DNA of 64,000 bases from Beaufortia kweichowensis. Taxonomy: Eukaryota; Chordata; Actinopteri; Cypriniformes; Gastromyzontidae. A program made the translations under genes and the position numbers. The stretch is taken from positions 7,850,501 through 7,914,500 of the forward strand of contig CM032802.1 of assembly GCA_019155185.1 (NCBI GenBank), in the 5' to 3' direction. The stretch's first letter is position 1, and each line of letters opens with the position of its first letter. Below, piece by piece: positions 35,601 through 46,610 of the stretch. Under the pieces are notes generated by a model. That model was not told where the DNA came from. It saw nothing but the letters and a program-made list of their open reading frames with translations, and searched no databases.

Positions 35601-38600
35601 TTGAATCTTGAACACACATAAATATAGACAATTACTTTCTAAATTACTAATCTTTTAAACATTTTTTCAAGATAAAATTCTTTGGGTTTGATGAGAAAGT
35701 TTTTTTGTAATAAAGTTCTCAACCTGACAGCCATCCTGGTTGATCCATTTATTCTGGACATATTCCCTGTCGCCGTCACTTAGTCCAGCGTGATAAGCCA
35801 AAGCTGCGATCCCAGCCCTCTGTAGACTGTCTGCCAGAGTGTCACAATCATTGCGAGACAAGCAGTACACAATGCCTGAGTCACCTACACACAGACACAA
35901 AGTTTATTTTTTATTAATTTTCTCATCATGCTGTGATAATGGACAGTAATAAACCCCAAAGGCATCTGGACAGCACTCACGTGGATAGTACTTCCTAATC
36001 CACTGAATGCAGTCCTCATCAACCTTCTTCATCTTTTTTGGCAAAACAGAGTATTTGAGGTTATTCCTGTTAAAGCTCATAGTGAACCTGTGGGAACATG
36101 AGTAGTTGTTAAATATCTTCTTATATACAAAACTGTATTTAAATTCTTATGTTATGTTAAAATAATATGTTTTGCATAACTTTATATAACTGTCTAACAC
36201 ATTTTAGTAGGAATAGATTTAAGTAGGAATTAATAGATGTTATAGTTAAATGTAAAAAAAGAATAAAACAGAAAATCATAACACATTTATATCTCAAAAC
36301 ACCTGTCTCTCTTTCAGATAAAGCATTCCAGTTTAGAATTTTACATTATCGTTTTTGATAGTTTATCGAGTTTATGAGCATGAGTGAAAAATCTCCTGAA
36401 AGGAAGACTTACACTTGAGGACGAGTCATTGCCAGCTGGTTAAGAATGTCCTTCTGGACTCTAGGAGTGGCAGTGGCTGTCAGAGCCATTATAGGAACAT
36501 TGGGAAACTTTCGTCTGAGCTCATGTAAGCGCTTGTAGTCCGGCCTGAAGTCATGACCCCACTGAGAGAGACAGGGACATTTAATTGTGCTTCTATTTCC
36601 AAACAAGTTGGTTTTAGTTTTTCACATTTTTTTGCAATAATTAGGGAGAAAATCTTAAAATCATGTTAGTAGCTAAAATGTGAAATATGTCAAAAAACAC
36701 ACCAGGGTTGATAATGTCTTTGTTTGTCTTACTGCCATTTTAATTAGGATAGCGCTCATTTAAATTTTGTGTGAAGGACATTAACAGCTATTAATATCAC
36801 TTATATGCGACTGCTTTTGTGGAATTGGACAGTTGAAAATCAAGCTTACCTGACTGACACAATGGGCTTCATCAATGACAAAGCGAGCCAGCAGACCTCT
36901 TTCATACAGATTCTGAAGGGCACTAATCATCCTTTCACTTGCAGATATCTAAAGACAATAAAAACACATTAAACATTAGTTAAAACATGTAAACTCAACA
37001 AGAACTGAGGAAGCCTTCTGGAATGAGAATCCACCTTTTCAGGAGTGGCATAAAGTAGTTTGATGGTGGGATCCATCCTAGACAGCTGCATATAGATTCT
37101 TGCAGCTTCACTATCACGTTTCTCCCCTGATAGACTAGTGGCACATATCTGAAACATGAATCTGGACAGTAAGTATATGTAATGATCAAGCAGATATAAT
37201 CACCATCTGGAAAAAAAAAAGAGGGACTCACGTCCAGTGTGGTGAGTTTTTGGACCTGGTCAACAATGAGAGAGCGTAAAGGTGATACGACGATCGTCAC
37301 TCCTGCAGACACACAAGCTGGAAGCTGATAGCAGAGACTTTTACCGCCACCTGCAGAGAGATTTTGAACATGCTAAATATGAGATAATTTATGCAGTGCA
37401 TAAACTGTATATGTAGTTAAGACAAAAGTAACTAGGAAATAACTTCAATGGCAAACCTGTAGGCATCAGTACAAATGTGTCCTCGCCTAACAGAGTGGCA
37501 TTAATGGCCTCCAGCTGATTGAATCTGAACTGATGAAGCCCAAACTTCTTATGGAAGATCTTCATCATCTCTGTGCTATGAGGGAAGCTGAAACCTCTGA
37601 AGCGATCATGAGCTGGGTTTCTATATGTGGGCTCTGCAAAACAAGATACCACATACACAAGTTTTTTGCTGTGTTGGTCAAACCATTTCATTAGGTCTTC
37701 CAACTTGAGAAGAATAATACAGTATCTAAACTTACCAACTTGTTTAGTTTTGGTAGGTTGTGCTGCTGGTGTGCTGACTGTCTTTTTCTCCACAGGTTTT
37801 GAAGCCCCGCCCTCACGCTCTGATGATGTCACAGCACTAGAGCTTTTTGATGTTTGGACACTTTGAGGTTCCTCATAATAATCAGGGATATCAGTCTCAT
37901 CAAAGTCATCAATATCAAAATCATCGATTAGGAAGTCATCGTCCGGCTCTGTGTCTGCTCGAGAATTTGTGTCATTAGCTATTGTCGTGTTGGTTTTACC
38001 GTAGCTCTCAAAAGCCACTGGTCTTTTAGGAGAAAAGAATAGCTCGATATTTTCTGTATCCACAGACTGGTTGTTTGATTCGTTGAATGACAGCCCTGAG
38101 TAGCATTTATCTGACTTGGAATCAAATTTTTTGGGACTAGTTGCTGTTTTTGAGAAGCTGCTGGGATTCCAGGAACCCCCAGGGGTTTCAACTCCATTTA
38201 TGATGCAGTCTGAGTCTTCAAATACACTGTTATTACCCAGAGACATGACAGAGGCGATAGACTTCCGAAACTGAAAGCCTGTTTTAACACTTTGTCCTTT
38301 TTCCGATGTTAGTGGGGTCATCGATGACATCAGACTAGAAGGTGTGACAACAAAACTTTGTCTGTTTAGCGTACTGCAATGTGATGTTGCAGGTCTGTCT
38401 GAATGAGAGACTATAGATGATGCACCATTAGCAAGAATCCTTTTCCTGTGAGAATAAAAAAATGGTTTAATACTGCAGTTACTGTATGCAGCAAAAAACA
38501 ATGACTTTGAACACTGACAATGTAAATAGAGAAGAATAAAGTCTAAAATTAAAATCACACACACCGATATATTTCCCTTGCACCATTTCTCTCCTACAGA

Positions 38601-40500
38601 GTAATAACTTGTTATGCTCGTCTCTTTCTTTTATTGCTTTACCTGTGGGCTCTCTGCACTAATAACTCTGTACCGCAGGTAAGAGCAATAAGCTCATGTT
38701 CCGGAATGGTGTCAACAAGACGACAAATAGATTCCATTACAGAGAAAAGAGCATCATCCGTTCCTAAATCACAAATAAACAAATGCACAAAAACATCATC
38801 CAAACGGCTAAAGCACAAAAAATAGTATGATGCTACAAAGCAATGCTGCACAAGGGATACCTTTTGATTCTTTGGGAGGTCCATCCAAAGACCCTGACAG
38901 GCTTAAAGCAAATCTGTTAGGTGAATCCTTTTTGTCAGCACTGATAACATGGTCTGATACACTACAATAAGACAAAGGAGTTTTGGAAAATAAAACTTAC
39001 AATCGAAAAGTAAAATCTGAAGTGTTTTAAAGGTAGTTAACAGCAAACACTGTGCAAAGATTCATTAGTTACTAAAAGTGTGTTACCTTTTCTCCTGATT
39101 TACAGCTGATGGGTTTGTATCCTCAGGAACAGGCGAAGGTGGGATGAAATCATCATAGTCTTCATCTAAGTAATCTTTCTCAGAGTCATCAATGCCTATG
39201 ATGTCATCTCTATCATCCCATTTACAGTCTTCAGCCGCTGCACTTTGATCTGCTATTCATTCAAAACACTATGTATTAAAAGGGACAATTCACCTAAAAA
39301 GTACAATTGTCATTTCTTTGCTGCTTATTTCTACTTATTCACAATCCATTTCAATGTCATGTTAAAAATTCAGGTTATAACCAAACATAATGCATAAAAC
39401 TGGAGTGCACTAACTTGTCACACACTTCTCCTCTTCCTCCTCCATTTTAGCTGGTGGAATGCAGTCAATAATCTCCTCATCCTCTGAATCACTCAGTATT
39501 GACTTCTGCTGGACTGAAGTCTTGGATCTTTTGGTCTTTTTAATGGGCGAGTCTTCTGGATCTGTCTCGAGACAATCTGTGTTGATTTCATTAGCAGCTG
39601 ACAGGAGATCCTTTGGGGTAGCTGTGGTTTCTGTAGCAAGCGAACTGCCATTTAAACTAGTGCTGTCTTTCTTAGTACAAGACGAACTTGGGGATGTGTT
39701 CTGGTCCGATACACGTGATTTTTTCGTAGAGGCCCCGAGCATGGCGATATGACTCTTTCCTTAACAGGGGTTTCAAAATCATCAAAGTCGTCCCATTCGT
39801 TGACGTTAATAGAAAGAGAGCTGTCATTCTTGAGTTCACACACAGTTTGATCTTTAGTGGAATTCACAGGCAAGATGGCAGATTTTGGCAAAGTCTTGAT
39901 GGTAGACTGGACAGGAGGAGGTTTGCTCACAGCAAACGGGTTGGCCAGTGGGTTAACAGTACTTGTCTTCGGTCTGGCAGAAGCTGTGAAGAAGTTGACT
40001 TTGGGTGCTGCTTTTTCAGGCTTCTTCAGAAATGTCACAGGAGTTTTTATTACTTCACAGTTGCGGGGAACATTGACACTCCTGTTTGTTAAGACATTTG
40101 CACCAGTTACCTTTTGAGGAGCTTCCAGTTTGGTGATACCTGATGGAGACTTCTTTTTGAAGCAAAAACCGCTAAACAGAGAAATTAGAGAGATAAATTT
40201 ATTAGCCATGGTATTAGCAATGGTATATTCATTTTTATTCGTCCATAGCTTTTCTAAAAACACATTGTCCGAAATATACACTACAGATCTACATTAACGC
40301 CATACACTTTATATAAGGTAAATTTATACAGTTTATACAGTCCTCTAATAACTAATATAGTCCATAAGTAAATAGTGACGTGTTCAGTGGTGTAAATGTC
40401 CTCACCCAGGCTTTGGCTTAAGCAGTGACAGCTTGTTTGGTGCAGCATTATTGTGCCGCTCCAGTTGCTCCTTTAGGTTATTTTGCGGTAGACTCGGCAT
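32644..40500 (-). CDS. blm: Bloom syndrome RecQ-like DNA helicase (two single-base frame breaks)
   Basis: BLM is a nuclear 3'-5' RecQ helicase that dissolves double Holliday junctions with TOP3A/RMI. Coding exons (minus): 40406-40500, 39415-40171, 39087-39252, 38861-38961, 38643-38763, 37736-38445, 37457-37633, 37232-37350, 37035-37148, 36850-36948, 36413-36561, 35981-36087, 35724-35884, 35243-35438, 34843-35033, 34447-34591, 34117-34316, 33814-34010, 33471-33593, 32945-33143, 32644-32824. The expected product is about 1435 aa (human 1417). Visible: start MPSLPQNNLKEQLERH, acidic N-terminus, Walker A TGGGKS (about 709-714), DEAH box (about 813-816), motif VI QESGRAGRDG (about 993-1002), RQC Cys cluster (CDNC), HRDC domain (about 1215-1305), basic nuclear-localisation tail and C-terminal ARPFLKP. 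Exon 2 lacks one base and exon 18 has one extra relative to the family frame; as written, translation stops after about 204 codons. Confidence 0.93.
33876..33887 (-). other. blm: Single-base insertion (frame break) in blm exon 18
   Basis: Upstream the frame reads KKCLEELNHLCKKL; as written it then runs RQSFRHPLL and stops. One base fewer gives GKVFGIHYYNIF, matching the BLM HRDC region (human GKVFGVHYFNIF), and continues open to the donor at 33813. Exon 18 is 197 nt whereas phase demands 196. The extra base may be in the AAA run (plus 33882-33884) or the CGG (33876-33878). Confidence 0.85.
39250..39255 (-). other. blm: NAGNAG tandem splice acceptor at blm exon 3
   Basis: On the minus strand the acceptor reads tagcag|atcaaag. 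Splicing after TAG or after CAG both keep frame (…TDQ… versus …NQ…), so the two products would differ by one residue. Confidence 0.5.
39277..39345 (+). repeat. Cyprinid 'aaaggaatagttcac' repeat fragment
   Basis: 'attaaaagggacaattcacctaaaaagtacaattgtcatttc' is a diverged copy of the family, within the blm intron between exons 2 and 3. Confidence 0.6.
39652..39760 (-). other. blm: Missing-base frame break in blm exon 2
   Basis: The exon 2 frame is good through WDDFDDFETPVK and then runs to a stop at 39652-39654. A frame one base off is open from 39757 to the exon end and reads as BLM-like acidic sequence (TKKSRVSDQNTSPSSS, then ILSDSEDEEIIDCIPP). The shift must fall in the overlap. Candidate homopolymers are the T6 run (39719-39724 plus), the C4 run (39733-39736) or CC at 39759-39760. 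Exon 2 is 757 nt where phase demands 758. Confidence 0.85.
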
Positions 40501-40864
40501 TGTGTTTTTTAGTCGATATATTAACACTCAACAGATCACGACCATGGCATTTAATTTAATCCCATACACAAATACTCACTTCAATAAAAGCACGTGCACT
40601 CCGTCAGAATAAATAGCACATTACACCGTCCAGCAGACGAGTTACTGAACAAAATAACCCTCACAACGCAAATATTCCTTCTCTTAACGTCATCGTGTTA
40701 ACCTTAAAATCTCAAACAAGCAAAGTGTTACAAATACTCCTTAAAATTACGGAAAACAGAAATACATTTTGAACGTTATGATACAGTGAAGGGACATATA
40801 ACAACAACATAACATCCGCATATTGTTGTTGAAAGCTCGCGCTTACCGCGTTTCCATAGCTTGC

Positions 40865-40905
40865 GTTCCGATTGGTGATCTGCCAATAACGTCACTTCCG
40901 TTGAA
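40865..40905 (-). promoter_or_regulatory. blm: Likely blm promoter: two CCAAT boxes, CRE-like and ETS sites
   Basis: Within 35 bases are attggt (CCAAT box on the minus strand, 40871-40876), ccaat (40883-40887), acgtca (CRE half site, 40889-40894) and cttccg (ETS core, 40895-40900), with several CpGs in otherwise AT-rich DNA and no TATA box. It lies about 370 bases upstream of the blm start codon; no acceptor is seen between, so the 5'UTR appears unspliced. The arrangement fits a TATA-less housekeeping/cell-cycle promoter. No gene is seen immediately on the other side. Confidence 0.5.
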
Positions 40906-40909
40906 CTTT

Positions 40910-41671
40910 GACTTGAACGAAAATATTTCTTGTTTTCCGATAGACACCTTTTAAATTGATATCGCTATTTGTATTAAGACTGTTAATCTTGTTTTAAGTA
41001 AATGAGTAAATAAAATAAGTAGAAAATAAATAAATAACAGCTCCTTCTCTGTTGCAGACTGTAGCTTAAGCTTGAAATGTAGGTTTACGTCGCCACACGT
41101 TGGTTTGCTGTGGAATTGCATAAAGTATACAGACCAAGGGACTGATGGGATTAAATCCAACAGTGACTTGTCAATCAGTAATACTAGACTTTAAATTAAC
41201 ACATTTACAGTTAGAAAAGTTATAGTACCAATTGAAATATTCGTTTTAATACATTATATTTAATGAAATATTTGTCAACATGAATTGTTCATGGATTGTT
41301 TTACAATTGTTTTAAAATTGTTTCACAGCCCAAACCCACCAGAAAAATACCATTATCCTGATAGATAACAATAAGATAAAAGTAAATACATGGCACAAAC
41401 ATATTTCCCTGAGAAAACATTTATTTCAGAATATTACAACATTAAAAACAATTTAAATAACTTGAGCTAACAATCAAGTTTGATAATGAAATATCACTAA
41501 ATGTTTTAAATTAACATGAATTTAAAAATATATCACTGATTTATTGAGATTAGGAGTTGACTAATATGGTTTGTGAATAAAGATGGTGTTTATTATATGG
41601 ATAGTGAAGTGATTTTATTTGAGACTAAATGTAATGGCTTTTCCTGATGTGAGAATATACATTACAGTTAT
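40910..41671. other. Intergenic region between blm and ctsh
   Basis: AT-rich sequence with no recognisable gene. It includes the ctsh 3'UTR at its right end; TTTATT (AATAAA on the minus strand) at 41589-41594, about 80 bases past the ctsh stop, is the most likely polyadenylation signal. Confidence 0.5.
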
Positions 41672-43971
41672 TCACACCAATGGAACAGGATAGGATGAGC
41701 AAGCGGCAAGTCCACACATGTTCTTCTCCCTTTCAATGTAGAAATAACTGTATAGGAAAAAGGTAATGCTTATTTAAAGCCATTAATAAAAATGACATAT
41801 TTATGGGTAAAATAACAAATAAATAATATTTACATAATGTTTTTAAATTATGAAAAGAGTTTTCATAAGCTATGTTATCATGTATCATGCAAACAGACCC
41901 ATTTATGCCCCAGCCAGGTCCCCATGAGTTCTTCACTATCCAGTATGGAGTTCCATTCTCTTGAGCATAGCCTACAGCAAGCACCGCATGGTTCACCTTG
42001 TCAGTTGTGTTGTGACATTTAGTACTAAAAAACAGCCACAATAAATTTAAATAAATTTAGTAAAACAATGAATTATTGATGATCTTTGCCATACAATACA
42101 CTGTATATTAATATTTTTACTATGCTCATTTTAGTAGCAGGGATAGGGTCTAGTCTAACTGTTAAGTATCATTTTTACGGAAAAATTGTTTAGTCTAACC
42201 TGGTATATATTCCATCTCTGTAGTGCATGAAATCAGATGTGACCTCATATGCAAAGCTGACAGGGTTGTACCTGGCCACAGCATCTACCATGCCCATTTC
42301 ATCATACTTTAATAACAAAAATGTACAGTTAGTGTGACACATGCAATGTTTCTGAACATAACAAACAGTACATTTACATTTACAAATCACTTACCCGTGT
42401 AATGTTTACAACATCCTTTACAAAAGCAGCAGCCATCTGTGGTTTGAATTTACAAGGACCGTCCTACAACCAAATAAACTGTAAACCAATGCCTCTTTGA
42501 ATTACTGCTTTAAAATAAAGATGTAAAACAGTTCACACCATAGCCGTGTAGGGGTAGTCTTCTTCTGTCATAAGACCTTTATTGTACATGATGTACTCAA
42601 AGGCTTGACTTGGGAGGCCACTAAAAACATGTGACAAAATGGAAGTAAGCATTTTTTAGAGCATTTTACAGTTTGAAGACTTTACTCCTAACTGCATATA
42701 CCAATAAAATACAATTTCTTAAACCTACCCATTGCAGCCATGATTGTTGAAAGCACCTGCACAATCTACAAGTTGCTGCTCTGACTGTAAAGGAAATGTG
42801 ATAGCAATTTGTGATATAATGATCCTTGTATATAGTGATTGCTTAATAATAAACGTTCATCGTCACTGATAATTACAATTATTAGGATTGTTTATTTTAC
42901 CAGTTGTAAGAGTTTTCCTGTGGCAATAGCTGTGACAGACTCTAGACAGCCTGTAGTGGAAAAAGTCCAGCAGCTACCGCAAGGCCCCTGAAATACAACA
43001 GATACTGATTCAACACCAACATTGTCTGCTTTGTTAAAATATCTCTAAAAACAATGCTGCATGTGCAACTTTTAGCTATGTTAATAAATCACCTTTAAAA
43101 GAAGATAAAAGGGCTACCTGATTCTTTACACCTGTCACATAGTTTCCCTTTGACCTCCAGTCAATCATATCTGGATAAGGTCCATTACTGCTCACATGAC
43201 TCCCTTTAGTGGCTGAGCAGTTCTGTCAGGGTGTACAATGTTCATGACCAAAAGGGATTTTGTATTTCCTGTTTAGCATGACATTTAAAAAGAATACCTG
43301 AGGCTCTGTCAGGAGGTAGTACTTCCTAAACTCAGCAAAAGTCATGTCTGAAAACGGGTTCAGTCCCACTGTATAGTAAAGAGCAATATTATTTTGCTGT
43401 AGACATCATTACTTAAATAAACAGTTTTTTAAGTGAGATGAGTTGCCCTACTTGAAAAAGTGTGGTCTCCTGCATTATGGAGGTCAATCTTCTTTTTGTT
43501 TTCAAGAAATATTTGCAGCCGCTGGTAATATTCACTCGTCTCGTATTTTTTATTATACTGTGAATTTCAAATAACAAACATGGTGGTTTTATTCACCATG
43601 ACTTCAATTTTATTTTCACTTCCCTTTTGTTGCCTAAAATATCCTTAGGTTGCGACATCTATTTATAAAGCACAGCAGTTACTGTTTTGTAATGCTGATA
43701 TTACAGTCTTACCTGAGACATCCATGATTTAAAAATGTACTCATCTGTAACAAAGAATATTTTTAGTTTTAGTTTTATTTGCATCCATTAAACAGTCGCA
43801 TTTATAGCTAAAAGCGAAAGTAAACGCAGCAGCACATAAACTTGTTTGAGGCCGAATGCAAAGTCGATAGCTTATTTCAACTCTTACTGTACCTTCCTCG
43901 TTGTACAAAGGCACTGTATGTACCTGATAGAGAACCGCAAACAACACCGGTAAAATCAACCCGTTCATCAT
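41672..43971 (-). CDS. ctsh: Cathepsin H (pro-cathepsin H precursor)
   Basis: Lysosomal papain-family cysteine protease with aminopeptidase activity. Coding exons (minus): 43893-43971, 43713-43744, 43452-43557, 43298-43368, 43118-43222, 42901-42987, 42729-42784, 42539-42620, 42395-42463, 42200-42306, 41899-42024, 41672-41747; total 996 nt, 331 aa (human 335). Start MMNGLILPVLFAVLYQ is a signal peptide; an in-frame ATG 15 codons upstream (44014-44016) would spoil it. The I29 propeptide follows, then the mini-chain EPQNCSAT (about 94-101) that gives cathepsin H its aminopeptidase character and marks this as CTSH rather than cathepsin L. Catalytic Cys in GPCGSCW (about 137), His in NHAVLAVGY (about 277) and Asn in KNSWG (about 297) are present. 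The donor after exon 11 (GTCTGT) is weak. All junctions are in phase. Confidence 0.95.
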
Positions 43972-44029
43972 CTTCACTCCGCTTGCAGTGTGTACTTGAT
44001 CCTGATCACATGACATCTACATGAGTTCT

Positions 44030-44700
44030 TCAGCACTCCTCCTACACGAGGGAGGGATGTAACAGTACTCGTTACTTTCATTCTGTGTCACAGCATACTG
44101 TATATTATTTACATTCAAACGTGGTTACTGATTATTAATAAATGCATATGTGTTTAGAAAGGAAATATTAATAAGCAGCTTAGATGACACAATGTAATCT
44201 AAGATCATTTGCGTAACAGAGCTGATACACAGTGATTTTTGAGGAAATTACCCTTATGGATGGTTTTTAGATTTACAGTACCTGTCAAAAGTTTAGAAAC
44301 ATTTACTCGCTGTTTTTAGTTTTTTCCACATTTTAGTAAACCATTAAATAGCACAATTGTAACTGTGGAATTATGTTGTGACTAAAATAATCCAAAATAA
44401 ATGAACACTGTTATTTTTAAGCATCTTCAAATGTAGTCACCCTTTGTCCAGAATTTGCAAAATCATACTTCTGACATTTTATCATTCAGCTTCTTGAGAA
44501 GCTTTTTAAACAGCACTGATGGAAATTCTATCTATGCTTTCTACCTATATATTGTTATTATTATTGGCTGCTTTTTATTCATTATTTGGTCGTAGTAAAA
44601 TATCTTTTTCTAATGAAAGAAATGAATATGCTTGCTTTTCAGAGACCAAAGTAATGTGTGGATAAGTGAAGTGACAAAAACACATACAAGGACGCAATAT
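44030..44700. other. Intergenic region upstream of ctsh
   Basis: Contains the ctsh promoter, presumably near 44000-44120, with no TATA box I can defend, and a transposon remnant at 44274-44530. The rest is AT-rich with nothing recognised. Confidence 0.4.
44274..44530 (+). mobile_element. DNA transposon remnant ('acctgtcaaaagttt' end)
   Basis: Begins 'acagtacctgtcaaaagtttagaaac', the characteristic end of a family of fish DNA-transposon copies usually written 'acagtacctgtcaaaagtttggacac', and continues with the matching interior ('aaatgtagtcaccctttg', 'ttcagcttcttgagaagc'). Only one end is preserved and there is no transposase. I attribute it to the Tc1/mariner-like group with moderate confidence. 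Confidence 0.55.
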
Positions 44701-46610
44701 CCCCCTGAGATAGAATAGATTTATTAGCAAGAGGTAATCAGGAAACATACAGTTGAATTAATTTTCTCTCTTTTTCTTTTCTGTTTCATTTCTTTTTTGT
44801 ACAAAACTGGAAATATTTCCCAAGCCGTGGAAATAAACTTAAGGGTTGAAAGATAATTCTCATACCACTGGGTATTGCTAACAGCAAAATGTTTGTTTGT
44901 ATGTTTATATATCATTTATAAGAGTATGTGCACATAGATGTGTATACAGTATGTATATATAGATCTATATATATATTTATATATATATTATGTCCTTTTT
45001 AAAGTTTCTGGCTGATACAGTGTTGCATGCCTGCCACGTGAGCGTTTAATGTGTTTCCAGACTGTACATAGTAAAAATACATACAAATATTCACAGAATA
45101 AGCACTACATTACTATATTCCTGCTAGAGAATGATTATAGACAGGATTACAGTATATGCAAAAACACTTTAAAGTCCTCTACCTCTAGATCATGGTTTCA
45201 AAATCACAAATCATATAGCATTGAGTGTGTAAGCATAGGATACAACGCTTTAAAGAGGTGTGCTTTAAACTAGTACGTGTTGAGAAATACATAGGGCTGC
45301 ATGTACAAAATATACAGAATACTTTTTCTGTGTGGAGAGTTGACAATGTTTGTACAAAAAATGTTTCTACGTTCTAGTTTTTTCCTTTTTTAGGTAAGGA
45401 TGCAGAATCCTGCGTCTTTATTCTAGGACTACAAAAATACCCTTTGTATGCTGCAAGCGGGAAGGTCATTCACTTTTGATCATACTCTTAAACGACAATG
45501 CATTTTACAAAGTGATATTCAGTCACGTTCCACAATCACTGGAACAGCAAGAAGGACATAGATTGTCTGTAAATGTACAATAGCTGGATAATCTGCTGTA
45601 GAAGGAGAGTGATGAATTCAGAATACACTTTTCACCAATGAGAAATGAGGCCGAGAACAACAGAAACGTTACCGTGGGAAAATAATCACAACTAGCTTGG
45701 AAAAATATAATCATATTTAATGCTTCTTTTAGTGAAGACAATCTTTCCACTAAGTTTGGGTTGAGTAAATCATTAAAAAAAATAAGATCCAATGTCATAG
45801 ATTACATCAGGATGACAAATTCCACATGCAACACATCAAAATCCTTATTGGCCTGTACGAGAGATACTATGCGTTTTAAAAATGTAATGTAACGTGATTG
45901 CCATGTCAGCAAACTCTTTACTATTTGCTTTAAGTCATGCCAAAATTTTTAAGGAATATTATGGCAATAGGTATTTTCATCCCACCCCTTGTGAAAGTAG
46001 GTGATGGATGGTACTTATCACAATGAATGGACGTAAAGATATTGGGATTGGTTCAGCTAAGTACAGTGACATGTGCCTTGAAATACAGTATATTATTATA
46101 ACAGTATAAGTGTTTTTATATGCTTGATTGTATACAGTAAAATATCTGCTTTCCTCATTGCTACATGGTATGCATATACTGTAAATTAGTTACATGCATC
46201 TATTAAAATTTCAAAATGCTCCTGCCGGCTTATATTTCATTAAGGAGGTGATATGAATGAAACTTATTAACCCATCTAACGATTACAGAGAAGACCACAC
46301 CTAAAACAGACAACTGAAATAGCTCTCACTGTCCAATTAGATCCTGCTGTGTAAGTATTATTAAAAACATACCTCCTCCTAACTGCAGTGACTCAGAAAG
46401 AGTTGTTGCAATGAGTAAAACATGATGCCCAAACAACATAGGCTTGAAAGCAATAGTGAAAGATCTGAAACAATTAGGCAACATTTGGTAATGACTAAAA
46501 ACAAGGAAACACAACCAGGAGTAATAATGATGTAATAGGGAAGGTAACACATGGATGTAAAGAAAGCGTGGTGTCTGTACAGTGTGTTGACCTCGGGCAG
46601 AGCATTTCTT
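44700..46610 (-). other. rasgrf1: 3' untranslated region of rasgrf1 (inferred)
   Basis: Follows the rasgrf1 stop at 46611-46613. TTTATT at 44720-44725 reads AATAAA on the minus strand and would give a 3'UTR of about 1.9 kb. No exon or ORF of any known family lies in the stretch; an AT-rich palindromic run (tatatagatctatatatata) is at about 44953-44992. Confidence 0.5.
44720..44725 (-). terminator. rasgrf1: Candidate polyadenylation signal of rasgrf1
   Basis: AATAAA on the minus strand, the first well placed canonical signal before the ctsh upstream region. Confidence 0.45.

Noticed and set aside
38764..38860. Possible U12-type intron in blm (donor gtatccctt)
   Set aside because: The donor resembles the U12 consensus with one mismatch, but no TCCTTAAC-like branch site lies near the acceptor; an ordinary U2 intron is more likely.
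43972..44016. Upstream in-frame ATG of ctsh as the start codon
   Set aside because: Starting there would place 15 polar residues before the hydrophobic signal peptide; the downstream MMNGLILPV start gives a normal signal sequence and expected length.
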